Below, in pieces: positions 16,901 through 25,542 of a stretch of 64,000 nt of DNA. The notes under the pieces are model-generated. The model worked only from the letters and a program-made list of their open reading frames with translations. It did no database searches and was not told where the DNA came from. How positions within the stretch are numbered: position 1 is the stretch's first letter; each line of letters begins with the position of its first letter. Position numbers and translations under genes: made by a program. This DNA comes from DASPHG01 sp963748315 (lineage in GTDB: Bacteria > Actinomycetota > Thermoleophilia > Solirubrobacterales > Thermoleophilaceae), in the NCBI GenBank assembly GCA_963748315.1, contig CAVVIK010000006.1, forward strand, positions 682,001 through 746,000, given 5' to 3'.

Positions 16901-17526
16901 GCCGGGACGCTCTCGAGGAGCCCGCGCTCGTGCGCGAACCCGGCGGCGGCGGTCCGGTTGGGCACGCCGAGCTTGCGGTACACGTTGTTCAGGTGGAACT
17001 TGACGGTCTGCTCGGAGACGTAGAACTCGTTGCTGATGGCCTTGTTCGAAAGCCCGCGGGCCACGGCCTTCAGCATCGCCAGCTCACGCTCCGTGAGGCC
17101 GGCCTCGCTCAGCGGATCCGACGTTGAGTCCTCGGTCATCGCGGGAGCATGGAAAACCGTGCCTTCGCACACATGACGAAGTGCCGCCGGCAGGTCGGCT
17201 GGGTCAACGGTCTTGGCGATGAATGCCGCGGCGCCCCGCTTGAAGCTGTCGCGGATCAGGTTCAGATCGTCGCCCGCCGAGAGCATCACGACCTTGACGC
17301 TCGGATAGTCCCTGTGGATCACGTCGAGGCACTCGAGCCCGCTCATGCCGGGCATCCTCACGTCGAGCACGACGACGTCCGGTTGCGTGCGCGTGACCAT
17401 CGAAAGGCCATCTGAGCCGCAGTGCGCGACCCCTACGACCCGCAGGTCGTCGACGCTCTCCAACGCGTCCTTGAGTGCGAGCGCCATCAGCTTGTAGTCG
17501 TCGACGATCAGAACCTTCAGACACAT
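16897..17526 (-). CDS. LuxR/NarL-family response regulator
   Basis: A 209-residue two-domain regulator. The receiver has the acidic pair VDD near the N-terminus, the phospho-acceptor in VVVLDVRMPG and the conserved Lys in FIAKTVDPADL. The C-terminal GerE/LuxR helix-turn-helix is LTERELAMLKAVARGLSNKAI with VSEQTVKFHLNNVYRKLGV. The ATG at 17526 has a GGAGG 6-7 nt upstream; the extension to 17706 is unsupported. No histidine kinase lies in the window, so it is an orphan here. Its nearness to the Tad locus makes pilus genes a candidate regulon. Confidence 0.93.
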   Translation of the reverse strand: MCLKVLIVDDYKLMALALKDALESVDDLRVVGVAHCGSDGLSMVTRTQPDVVVLDVRMPGMSGLECLDVIHRDYPSVKVVMLSAGDDLNLIRDSFKRGAAAFIAKTVDPADLPAALRHVCEGTVFHAPAMTEDSTSDPLSEAGLTERELAMLKAVARGLSNKAISNEFYVSEQTVKFHLNNVYRKLGVPNRTAAAGFAHERGLLESVPA

Positions 17527-17715
17527 GTGGGAGTCCTCCGCTTGTTGCAGCCCCCCGAACAGATGTGCATCACGCTGAACGGGGCGTTCATCGATCTGAA
17601 CACCTTTCGAACATCCTCCCCGGATGGGGTCTCCGCCATCGAACAAATGGCCAGAACGCGCCGAGATATGTGAAGTTTTCCGCGTGATTCCTGCGGCCAG
17701 GTGCAAAATGGCGGC

Positions 17716-18855
17716 GTGCCACGGCTAGCACTGTCGATTTCGGTCCTCGCCTTGCTGTTGCCCGGCTCGGCGCTCGCGCAGGAGGACGACGGGGGCTCCT
17801 GCCTGACCGCCGACCCACCGACGCCGGGCGAGGTCCAGCCGCTCCGCTTCGGCATCACCCCGCGGCTCGCGGGCAGCGCGGGGACGGCGCAGGAGGAACC
17901 CGCGCCCGAGGACCTCACTGAGAACATCGCGGCGCTCAGGGACCTGCGACCGAGGCACCGCGCGCTCATCCTGCGGCTCAACCGGCTCTTCTGGTCCGAT
18001 GGCACGAAGGGCATCCGGAAGATGGGCCGCTTGGTCCGCCGCTACCGGCTCGCCGGCTTTCGCAGCGAGATCCAGGTGCGCTACCACCCGCCGGAAGGGC
18101 ACGAGGGTGACATCGAGGGGTTCGAGGAGTTCGTCCGGACGGCGGTGCGGCGGCTCGGGCGGCGGCGCGCGGTCGTCGGGTTCTCGATCACGAACGAGGC
18201 CAACCTGCCGATCTCGCCGAACACTTCCGACGGCGCGTACGACGGGGTCGTCGACGCGCTCGTCCGCGGCGTGATCGTCGCGCGGCGCCAGCTGAGGAAG
18301 CTCGGCCGCCCGCGCCGCGACGTCGGCTTCAACGTGATGTGGCGCTGGAACCCCGACAGCGACCGCGCGTTCTGGGAGGAGATCGGGGCGCATCCGGACA
18401 TCGAGCGCTTCCGTAGGGCTGTGGATTACGTGGGAGTCCAGGTCTACCCGGGCCTCGTCTGGCCGCCCGCGCCGCTACCCGGCCGCACGGCGGGCGACGA
18501 GATGGCGGAGGCGCTCACGCTTGTGCGGGACTGCTACATGCCGAAGGCCGGCCTCGATCGCAGCGTCGAGCTCTGGGTGAGCGAGAACGGCTACGCGACG
18601 AACCTCGGCCGCAGCGAGGGCTCCCAGGAGCGCGACCTCGAGTCGAGCGTCGAGGCCGTGGCCCTCTGGTCAGGCTCCCTCGGGATCACCGACTACCGCT
18701 GGTTCAACCTGCGCGACAACGCCTCGGACGGCACCGACCTGTTCTCGGCCGTCGGGCTGTTGCGGGACGACTACTCGCGCAAGCCCGCCTTCGCCGCCTA
18801 CCGAAAGGCCATCAAGACGTACGCAAGAAGCGGCGTGCTGGCGCGTTTGAATTGA
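17716..18855 (+). CDS. Secreted glycoside-hydrolase-like TIM-barrel protein (clan A type)
   Basis: About 379 residues from the GTG at 17716 (a GTG at 17701 adds five). The signal peptide LALSISVLALLLPGSALA ends before QEDD. The fold pattern is a clan-A glycoside hydrolase: candidate acid/base Glu in FSITNEANL (about 18181-18207) and candidate nucleophile Glu in LWVSENGYA (about 18571-18597), each after a beta strand, with YRWFNLRDN near the end. The substrate cannot be read from sequence. The region 17527-17715 between the divergent regulator and this gene shows no clear promoter. A second protein of similar type lies at 55321. Confidence 0.8.
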   Translation: MPRLALSISVLALLLPGSALAQEDDGGSCLTADPPTPGEVQPLRFGITPRLAGSAGTAQEEPAPEDLTENIAALRDLRPRHRALILRLNRLFWSDGTKGIRKMGRLVRRYRLAGFRSEIQVRYHPPEGHEGDIEGFEEFVRTAVRRLGRRRAVVGFSITNEANLPISPNTSDGAYDGVVDALVRGVIVARRQLRKLGRPRRDVGFNVMWRWNPDSDRAFWEEIGAHPDIERFRRAVDYVGVQVYPGLVWPPAPLPGRTAGDEMAEALTLVRDCYMPKAGLDRSVELWVSENGYATNLGRSEGSQERDLESSVEAVALWSGSLGITDYRWFNLRDNASDGTDLFSAVGLLRDDYSRKPAFAAYRKAIKTYARSGVLARLN

Positions 18856-18903
18856 TAGGAAACCGGGCAAATCCGGCTTCGTAGTCGACGGGAGGTAGAG
18901 GGG

Positions 18904-19854
18904 ATGCGCAGCAGAGGGGCGATCGCTGTCCTGGCAGGGGCAGTACTGGCGATGGGGGCGGGAACGGCGGATGCGATCACGCTGCCCGACCTCAGCGATG
19001 CGACCAACGCGGACGTGAAGCAGGCGGCGCCTGACTTCAAGAAGAGGCAGATCAAGCGCGCGGCCATCCGCGCGTTCGACTCCGGAGCGAAGCCGCGCAA
19101 GCTGCGCCGCTCGAGCCCGGCCTGGTACACGGAGAGCAAGAAGGGCAAGAAGCCTCAGGGCGAGGGCGACACCACGACGGCGCCCGTCGACGCGCCGCTC
19201 CCCGGCCAGATCGGCATCCGCCCGGGCAACATGATGATTTCGCCGTTCATCTGCACGATGAACTTCATCTTCCAGAAGGGCAGCACGCTCGCCATAGGTA
19301 CCGCGGGCCACTGCATCGACGGCAACGAGCCGATCGTCCTGTTGACGGTCGCACCCGGCGGCGCGAACCCTGTGCTCGTCGAGCTCGGCAACGTCCTGCT
19401 GAAGCGCAACGCCGGCATCGGCAAGGACTACGCCCTCGTCGAGATCCCGCCCGAGCTCCACTCGTGGGTGTTCCCGACGCAGTCCGTGGTCGGCGGCCCG
19501 TGCGGCGTCTTCACCGAGAACAACCCGCAGCCGGTCGCCCACTACGGGCACGGACTCGGGATCGGCACGGGCGGCACGCCGCGCGCCGGGATGGGCTTTG
19601 CGCTCGACGAGGACCCGATCGGCGTCAAGGGCACCGATTGGGACTGGGATGCCGACTCGATCATCTGGGCCGGCATGATCAACGGCGGCGACTCGGGCAG
19701 TGGCGTGCGCGTCGGCACGCTGCCGGCCGTGTCGAACCTGACGCACGGGATCGGCATCACCGGTCTCGAGCCGTCGGCGATCGCCTGGGGCACCAGGGTG
19801 AGCACGATCACGAGCAGCGGCTGGACGCTCGTGAACAGCCCGCTCTGCCCGTAG
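18904..19854 (+). CDS. Secreted trypsin-like serine protease
   Basis: A 316-residue exported protein with a signal peptide (about 1-24, MRSRGAIAVLAGAVLAMGAG). A basic propeptide-like stretch (about 40-90) precedes a chymotrypsin-fold domain with the full triad: His136 in GTAGHCID, Asp175 in KDYALVE, and Ser264 in GGDSGSG. Cys117 and Cys137 flank the His as in many S1 proteases. The start is supported by GGGAGGTAGAGG just upstream. It follows the hydrolase gene by 48 bp, and both are exported, so they may form one unit. Confidence 0.9.
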   Translation: MRSRGAIAVLAGAVLAMGAGTADAITLPDLSDATNADVKQAAPDFKKRQIKRAAIRAFDSGAKPRKLRRSSPAWYTESKKGKKPQGEGDTTTAPVDAPLPGQIGIRPGNMMISPFICTMNFIFQKGSTLAIGTAGHCIDGNEPIVLLTVAPGGANPVLVELGNVLLKRNAGIGKDYALVEIPPELHSWVFPTQSVVGGPCGVFTENNPQPVAHYGHGLGIGTGGTPRAGMGFALDEDPIGVKGTDWDWDADSIIWAGMINGGDSGSGVRVGTLPAVSNLTHGIGITGLEPSAIAWGTRVSTITSSGWTLVNSPLCP

Positions 19855-19861
19855 CGGCCCG

Positions 19862-20872
19862 CTAGAGCGTCTTCAGCACCTCCGCCGCCCGCTGCATAGC
19901 GGCGGCGGAGGTGCGACTGACGCCGGTCGCGTTCGCGAATCCGTGGAACGAGCCCGTGTGAACGGCGATGTCCACGTCGGCCCCCGCCTCCTCGAGGCGG
20001 CGGCCGTAGGCGAGTCCTTCGTCGCGCAGCGGATCGAACCCGGCGATTGCGAGATGCGTCCGCGGCATCCCGCTGAGGTCGTCGGCCAGTAGCGGCGAAG
20101 CACGCGGGTCGCGCGCCGCGTGCTCATCCGGCAGGTAGTGGCCGCGGTACCAGTCCATGTTGCGCTCGGTCAGGAAGAACCCCTCGCCGAAGAGCTCATA
20201 CGAGCGGTGCTTCTTGGAGTAGTCGCAGACGGGGTAGATCAGGAGCGCCAGCGCAGGCCGCGGCTCCGAGAGCTGCGCGACCACCGCACTCAGGTTCCCG
20301 CCCGCGCTGTCGCCCCCGACCGCGATCCGGTCCGGGTCGGCGCCCATCTCGGCCGCGTGCTCCCGGGCCCACGCGAACGCGGCCATTGCGTCGTCCACGC
20401 CCGCGGGGAACTTCGACTCGGGCGCCAGGCGGTAGTCGATAGACAGAACGCGCACCCCGCCCTCGCGCGCGAGGAACCGGCACGGCTGCTCGTGGCTTTC
20501 CAGGCTGCCGAGCACCCCGCCGCCCCCGTGGAAGAACACGAGCAGGCCGCCGCGCTCCGACTCGGGCACGTACAGGCGCGCCTCCATGCCGGCGACGTCG
20601 ACAGAGCGCACCTCGGCGACGCGCACGAGCGAGCCGCGCACGGCCGCGGCGTCGCGCTCGAGCGCGGTGCGCGCGTCGGTTACGGCGAGCGTGTCGTAGG
20701 GCGAGTTCGGAGACAGCTCGCGCAGCCTGACGAACATCTGGACGTCCGGCGCGAGGCGCTGACCGTCGATCTCGATGGGGGATCCTCCGAGGCGTCGCTG
20801 GACTCCCTCGGGCAGCGCCAGCAGCGCCCGGACGACCGCGGCCTCGACTACGGCGGGTGCCCTCGGCGCCAT
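19862..20872 (-). CDS. Alpha/beta hydrolase, hormone-sensitive-lipase (type IV esterase) family
   Basis: A 336-residue esterase. The oxyanion-hole motif is FHGGGG, the nucleophile elbow is GDSAGG, the acid is in FDPLRDEG and the catalytic His is in GSFHGF near the C-terminus. This is the order and spacing of the HSL family that hydrolyses short-chain esters. There is no signal peptide. The ATG at 20872 is chosen because the reading to 21028 overlaps the divergent yceH gene. Only 37 bp separate the two divergent starts, so promoters must be compact or overlap. Confidence 0.92.
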   Translation of the reverse strand: MAPRAPAVVEAAVVRALLALPEGVQRRLGGSPIEIDGQRLAPDVQMFVRLRELSPNSPYDTLAVTDARTALERDAAAVRGSLVRVAEVRSVDVAGMEARLYVPESERGGLLVFFHGGGGVLGSLESHEQPCRFLAREGGVRVLSIDYRLAPESKFPAGVDDAMAAFAWAREHAAEMGADPDRIAVGGDSAGGNLSAVVAQLSEPRPALALLIYPVCDYSKKHRSYELFGEGFFLTERNMDWYRGHYLPDEHAARDPRASPLLADDLSGMPRTHLAIAGFDPLRDEGLAYGRRLEEAGADVDIAVHTGSFHGFANATGVSRTSAAAMQRAAEVLKTL

Positions 20873-20909
20873 TCGCGGATTCTCTACCACGCGGGTTAGA
20901 GTCGCGCGC

Positions 20910-21510
20910 GTGGATCTGACACCCGAAGAGGTCCGGGTCCTGGGTGTGCTGATCGAGAAGCAGCGCACGACCCCGGACCAGTACCCGCTCAGCCTCAACG
21001 CGATCCGGCTCGCCTGCAACCAGTCCACGAACCGCGACCCGGTTGTCGATTTCGACGAGGCGACGATCCGCGAGGCGCTCGAGCGGCTCTCGCGCCGGCG
21101 CTGGACGCGGCTGGCCAGCGGCGCGGGCAGCCGGGCGACGAAGTACCGGCACCTGCTCGACGATGCGCTCGGGCTCGACGCCTGCGAGATCTCGGTCCTG
21201 ACCGTGCTGATGCTCCGCGGGCCCCAGACGCCCGGTGAGCTGCGCGCGCGAACGGAGCGGCTGCACCGCTTCGACGGGAACGACGAGCTTACGCGGGGCG
21301 ATCGAGCGTCTTGTCGGGCGCGATCTGATCGCCGGGGTCGGACGCCGGCCGGGCCAAAAGGAGGAGCGCTATGCCCATTTGCTCGCCGGGGAGGAGCAGG
21401 GCGAAGCTGAGCTGACGATCGAGGAGCGCGTGGCGCGTTTGGAGTCGGAGGTCGAGCGCCTGAAAAACGCTGTCCAGACCGCCGATTCAGCAGTCAAGCC
21501 CCACGCTTGA
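20910..21510 (+). pseudogene. yceH: YceH/DUF480 winged-helix protein, one frameshift
   Basis: A DUF480 family protein of about 200 residues when the frame is repaired. The N-terminal half (DLTPEEVRVLGVLIEKQRTTP, NQSTNRDPVVDFDE) and the second winged helix (LTVLMLRGPQTPGELRARTERLHRFDG) are in one frame from GTG 20910. From about 21290 the sequence continues in another frame as RGAIERLVGRDLIAGVGRRPGQKEERYAHLL and ends with a short coiled coil. The break is a single-base shift in the middle of a conserved helix. It is either a base error or a fresh mutation. The DUF480 function is unknown. Confidence 0.8.
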
Positions 21511-21529
21511 GCTGCCGAGACCAAAAAGG

Positions 21530-22291
21530 GTGATCGGTACGTCGTCCAACGGCAAGAGCTTCGACCTGCTCGATACCACGTCGATCAACTGGCGCGAGGA
21601 GCTGGAGCGTGCCTGCTCCAGCCTGGACGCCATCAGCCCGGTCTACCTGCCGATCGTCCAGCTGGCCGAGCGCCACGCCTGCGGCTACGAATTGCTCGCG
21701 CGCTTCAGCCAGGGCCCGGCGGTGCCGCCCGCGATGTGGTTCGAGACCGCGGCCGAGCTCGGCCTGACGGCTCCGCTGGAGCGCCGGATCATGCGCGCAG
21801 GGTTCACGACCGCCGACAAGCTGCCCGAGGGCGCATTCGTCTCGATCAACATCACTGCCGAGGCGCTCGTCTCCCCACAGATCCAAGAGCTCTTCAAGGA
21901 GCGCGACCGCTACGACAACATCGTGCTCGAGGTCTCCGAGAAGGACAGCCAGCAGTCCGGGGTCGCCGACGCCCTGACGCCGTTCCGCGCGGGCGGCGGT
22001 CGTTTGGCGATCGACGACATCGGCGCCGGCTTCATCAACTTGCGCGACGTCCTCACGCTCAAGCCGGACATGCTGAAGGTCGATCGTGCGCTCGTGCGCG
22101 GCATTGATCGCGACCGGATCAAGGCTGCGATCGTCGAGGGACTGAATGCGACGGCCAAGCAGCTCGAGACTCCGCTCCTCGCGGAGGGGATCGAGTCTCG
22201 CGACGAGCTAGCCGTGCTCGAGAAGCTGGGCGTGCCGCTCGGTCAGGGCTACCTGTTCGGCGAGCCGAGCCCGAGCTTCGCTCAGGCCTAG
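21530..22291 (+). CDS. EAL-domain cyclic-di-GMP phosphodiesterase
   Basis: A 253-residue protein that is nearly all EAL domain. The EAL signature reads ELL in YELLARF, keeping the catalytic Glu. Other metal and substrate residues are visible: Asn in SINIT, Glu in LEVSE, the Asp pair in AIDDIGAG, Lys in LKVDRAL, Glu in LAEGIES and Gln in GQGYLFG. It is probably an active c-di-GMP phosphodiesterase without a sensor domain. The start at 21530 is GTG with a weak ribosome site. It follows the yceH gene by 19 bp. Tad pilus output is a plausible target of c-di-GMP but no direct link is seen. Confidence 0.9.
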   Translation: MIGTSSNGKSFDLLDTTSINWREELERACSSLDAISPVYLPIVQLAERHACGYELLARFSQGPAVPPAMWFETAAELGLTAPLERRIMRAGFTTADKLPEGAFVSINITAEALVSPQIQELFKERDRYDNIVLEVSEKDSQQSGVADALTPFRAGGGRLAIDDIGAGFINLRDVLTLKPDMLKVDRALVRGIDRDRIKAAIVEGLNATAKQLETPLLAEGIESRDELAVLEKLGVPLGQGYLFGEPSPSFAQA

Positions 22292-22509
22292 CGAGTTCCC
22301 CGACTCCAGTTGTGCTCGCGGCCGTCGTGGCCCGAGTAGCTGGTGTCGAGGTGTGCGCCGGGGGCGCCGCTGTAGATCTTGCCGTAGGCGTGGCGGTCGA
22401 TCCCGCTGCCCACGCGCGTGTAGAGCGCGATCACGTTTCCGACGAGGAACAGGATCACGACACCGAGGAAGATCCAGCTGCCGCCTGCGAGTGCGATGGT
22501 GGTCGTCAT
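22288..22509 (-). CDS. Small single-helix membrane protein
   Basis: A 73-residue protein with one strong TM helix (about residues 7-30, GGSWIFLGVVILFLVGNVIALY) and a hydrophilic C-terminal tail rich in Gly, His and Tyr. I do not recognise a family. The ATG at 22509 is used because upstream residues to 22611 look random. It ends in a 4-bp convergent overlap with the EAL gene. Confidence 0.55.
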   Translation of the reverse strand: MTTTIALAGGSWIFLGVVILFLVGNVIALYTRVGSGIDRHAYGKIYSGAPGAHLDTSYSGHDGREHNWSRGTR

Positions 22510-22568
22510 ACGGCGACCGTACGCTTGCCCGCGAGCACGTTCTGTGACGTGCCACACGGGCTCTGTAA

Positions 22569-22658
22569 CTAAAGCTTGATGATCGCGATCACCATCGAAA
22601 TCACGACGCAAATCACGATTAGGACCTGCATCGCGATCCAGAACCGGGGCAGCTGCAT
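22569..22658 (-). CDS. Putative 29-residue membrane peptide
   Basis: A short ORF gives a 29-residue product: a basic-aromatic N-terminus (MQLPRFW) followed by one hydrophobic helix (VLIVICVVISMVIAIIKL). There is only a weak purine-rich ribosome site. It lies between the small membrane protein above and the divergent tyrosine kinase gene. The product reads as a plausible single-pass membrane peptide, but with no homolog recognised it could also be chance. Confidence 0.35.
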   Translation of the reverse strand: MQLPRFWIAMQVLIVICVVISMVIAIIKL

Positions 22659-22681
22659 CTCGCTATTGTGACGCGGCTCAC

Positions 22682-24415
22682 GTGACCCCCACCGACGGCT
22701 TCCTTCCTCCCGCGTCATCTGAGCGCAAATCGGCGGACCGCCGCGAGCGTTTGCGCGTGCTGCTGCATACGCTCGGCGAGCGCCGGTGGCTGATCCTCGC
22801 GACGGCGGCCGTGATCGTGGGGTTCGCCACGCTCAGGAGTGCCGCTCAGGACGACCAGTACGAGGCGTCGTCGAAGGTGCTCGTCGGCCAGACGGACCCA
22901 GTGAACGGTCTGTTCCCCGGCGCGGGCGCCGTGAAGGATCCCGACCGTGTCGCGCGCACGAACCTCCAGCTGATCGAGAGCGAGACCGTGGCCGAGCGGG
23001 TCAGCCAGTCGCTGACGACGACCACGGACCCGCCGAGCGCCTCCGAGTTGCTCGACATGGTCGACGCCGACATCGAGGACGACTCGGACGTCATCGCGAT
23101 CGAGGTGCGCGACGAGGACCCGGAGCTGGCGGCCGACATCGCGAACCAGTGGGCGACCCAGTTCGCGCGCGTGCGCGACCGGGCGTCGCGACGAAACCTC
23201 GAAAACGCGATCGAGCGCGCGGAGACCGAGCTCGAGGCGCTTCCGCCCGAGGAGACCGCCAGCCCGCGCGGCCGTACGATCGAGCGGCGCCTGAGTGACC
23301 TGGAGATCGCCGCGGCGCTGCAGGGCAGCGTCGTCGAGGTCGTCGAGCAGGCGGACGCGCCGGACGATCCGGTCGAGCCGAATCCCGGCACGGCCTTCCT
23401 GGTCTCGATTCCGATTGGGCTGCTGGCTGGGTTGCTGCTTGCCCTGCTCGTGTCCTACCTCGACCGCCGTCTGAAGCGCGAGGAACAGGTCGAGGCGATC
23501 ACGCAGATGCCCGTCGTCGCCTCGATTCCGCGCCGCTCCGAGCGCCTCGTCAGGCGCCGTGCCGGCGGCGGGGTTTGGGCCGACCCGGTCGAGGCGGAGG
23601 CTTATGGCCGGCTCGCCACGAACCTGCGCTTCTTCAACTTCGATCGCCAGGTCAAGACCGTGCTCGTGACGAGCGCCGTCCCGGAGGAGGGCAAGACCAC
23701 CGTCGCGCTGCGATTGGCGGCCGCGCTCGCCGGGGCCGGCCAGGGGGTGCTCGCGATCGAGGCCGACCTGCGCCGGCCGACGTTCACCGACTACTTCAGC
23801 ATCCAGTTCCCGCACGGGCTCAGTGGCGTGCTGATCGGCGCGACCCCGTTTGAGGACGTCGTCACCCGCGTGCACACGAGCTACGCGCTCGCCGCCCCGA
23901 CCGAGGAGGGGGACGAGGCGTGGACGACCGCACCGTTCATCGAGGTCGTCCCGGCCGGCGTGATCCCGCCGAACCCGAACGAGCTCCTCGCGGGGAACGC
24001 CCTACCGCAGGTCCTGAATGAGGCGAAATCGCACGCGGACATCGTGCTCGTCGACTCCGCACCGCTCGTGCCCGTAGGGGACGCCATCCCGATCGCGAAC
24101 GCGGTCGACGGCGTGCTGCTCGTCGTAAAGCTCGGCGCGAGCCAGCGCGACGAGGTGCGGCGCGCGCTGAAGCTGCTGGGCACCCTGCGGTCGAAGGTGA
24201 TCGGCATCGTGATCACGAACGCCGAGCGCCCGTCCGACAAATACGACTACTACGCGACGGAACCTCCGGCTCCGGCGCCGGCCGTCGACCCGCTCGGGCC
24301 ACGCCGGCGCGGCCGCCGTGCTGCCCCGCGGTTCGAGGACCGCGACTCGGAGAACGGGCAGGGCGAGACCGACGAGACCGTCGCTATTCGATCAGAGCCT
24401 GACGAAGAGCGATAG
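22682..24415 (+). CDS. Wzc/CpsCD-like bacterial tyrosine kinase with chain-length domain
   Basis: A 577-residue polysaccharide co-polymerase/kinase. An N-terminal Wzz-type domain is bounded by TM helices at about 36-51 and 237-260, with coiled-coil segments between. The cytoplasmic BY-kinase domain has Walker A TSAVPEEGKTT (330-340) and the second motif VLAIEADLRRP (356-366), with a later VLVDSAPL for Walker B. The C-terminal Tyr cluster is short (KYDYYATE), fewer than in Wzc. It probably controls capsule or exopolysaccharide length. No wzx, wzy or glycosyltransferase genes are beside it. GTG 22682 is the first in-frame start. Confidence 0.9.
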   Translation: MTPTDGFLPPASSERKSADRRERLRVLLHTLGERRWLILATAAVIVGFATLRSAAQDDQYEASSKVLVGQTDPVNGLFPGAGAVKDPDRVARTNLQLIESETVAERVSQSLTTTTDPPSASELLDMVDADIEDDSDVIAIEVRDEDPELAADIANQWATQFARVRDRASRRNLENAIERAETELEALPPEETASPRGRTIERRLSDLEIAAALQGSVVEVVEQADAPDDPVEPNPGTAFLVSIPIGLLAGLLLALLVSYLDRRLKREEQVEAITQMPVVASIPRRSERLVRRRAGGGVWADPVEAEAYGRLATNLRFFNFDRQVKTVLVTSAVPEEGKTTVALRLAAALAGAGQGVLAIEADLRRPTFTDYFSIQFPHGLSGVLIGATPFEDVVTRVHTSYALAAPTEEGDEAWTTAPFIEVVPAGVIPPNPNELLAGNALPQVLNEAKSHADIVLVDSAPLVPVGDAIPIANAVDGVLLVVKLGASQRDEVRRALKLLGTLRSKVIGIVITNAERPSDKYDYYATEPPAPAPAVDPLGPRRRGRRAAPRFEDRDSENGQGETDETVAIRSEPDEER

Positions 24416-25013
24416 CAACCGCGTGCGTGCGGCTGTCCGCCTGGAAGCGCCCGATCACGCGCTTCGTGTCCGCCTTGACGGTCTCGGCGCTAAGCCCGAT
24501 CCGGCGCGCGATCTCCTCTGTGTGGTAGCCCTCGGCGAGGAGCTGAAGGATCTCCCGCTCGCGCTCGGATAGCGGACGGTCGCCCGGATCGGTGTCGGTC
24601 ATCAGCAGCATGGGTGAGAGGGACGGATCGACAAACGGCCTGCCCTCGGCCACGGTGCGGATCGCGCGGATGAGGTCCTCCGGCGGAGAGCCCTTCATCA
24701 CGTAGCCCTTCGCGCCGGCCTGGATCGCGTCCGACAGGAGCCGCTTGTCGCCGTACGCCGAGAACATGACGATCTGGACGTTGGGCGCGACCTGGTGCAG
24801 CCTCTTGACCGTCGAGACGCCGTCGATCCCGGGCAGCCGAACGTCCATCACTACGACCTGCGGCTGCAGCTTCTCGATCGCTTCGAGCGCCTCTTCGCCG
24901 GTCTTGACCGTTCCCACGAGCTCGACATCCGTGTTCCCGCTGAACAGCAGCGCGAGTCCCTGGCGGACCACGGGATGATCGTCAACGCCTAGGCAGCGAG
25001 TCCGGGCGCCCAT
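24384..25013 (-). CDS. NarL/FixJ-type response regulator
   Basis: A 209-residue regulator with a receiver domain (acidic pair GVDDHP, phospho-acceptor in VVVMDVRLPG, Lys in YVMKGSPP) and a C-terminal helix-turn-helix LSEREREILQLLAEGYHTEEIARRIGLSAETVKADTKRV. The recognition helix is KADTKRV rather than the usual KTHLSNI, so DNA specificity may be unusual. The 3' end overlaps the tyrosine kinase gene by 32 bp in a convergent layout. ATG 25013 is preferred to the reading from 25058. No sensor kinase is nearby. Confidence 0.9.
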   Translation of the reverse strand: MGARTRCLGVDDHPVVRQGLALLFSGNTDVELVGTVKTGEEALEAIEKLQPQVVVMDVRLPGIDGVSTVKRLHQVAPNVQIVMFSAYGDKRLLSDAIQAGAKGYVMKGSPPEDLIRAIRTVAEGRPFVDPSLSPMLLMTDTDPGDRPLSEREREILQLLAEGYHTEEIARRIGLSAETVKADTKRVIGRFQADSRTHAVAIALRQALIE

Positions 25014-25090
25014 ACGCCTACGGTACTCCTTTTGGGCACGTCTGGCACATATGATCACGGCGTTTCCACGCCAGGTTCGAGAGGAGAGAG

Positions 25091-25534
25091 ATGATCGGTT
25101 CCATCGTTGTCGGCACTGACGGCTCCGACACTGCGAAGGAGGCAGTCCGGCAGGCGACGGAGCTCGCGAAGGCCCTGGGCGCGACGCTGCATCTGGTCAG
25201 CGCGTACGAGCCGATCGGCGAGGGGCGGCTGCGCGAGGAGCGCCAGCAGGTGCCCGACGACTTGCAGTGGATGGTGAACCCGCGCGAGGACGTGGACGCG
25301 ACGCTGAAGGATGCCGCCGGCGCGATCGAGGAAGCAGGGGTCGGGGTCGAGACCTACGCGCGGGAGGGTGATCCTGCGGACGCGATCCTCGACGTCGCCG
25401 AGGAGCAGAACGCCGACCTGATCGTCGTCGGCAACAAGGGGATGACGGGCGCGAAGCGGTTCCTGCTCGGCAGCGTCCCCAACAAGGTCTCCCATCACGC
25501 TCCGTGCAGCGTGATGATCATCCGCACTACATAG
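25091..25534 (+). CDS. Universal stress protein (UspA family)
   Basis: A 147-residue Usp domain. The N-terminus SIVVGTDGSDTAKEAVRQA and the C-terminal nucleotide-binding pattern VVGNKGMTGAKRFLLGSVPNKVSHHAPCSVMII (G-x2-G-x9-G-S/T) are intact, so ATP binding is likely. GAGAGGAGAGAG lies directly before the ATG. It is divergent from the NarL-type regulator (77-bp gap) and converges on the subtilase gene with 8 bp between stops. Confidence 0.94.
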   Translation: MIGSIVVGTDGSDTAKEAVRQATELAKALGATLHLVSAYEPIGEGRLREERQQVPDDLQWMVNPREDVDATLKDAAGAIEEAGVGVETYAREGDPADAILDVAEEQNADLIVVGNKGMTGAKRFLLGSVPNKVSHHAPCSVMIIRTT

Positions 25535-25542
25535 TCCGCCGG

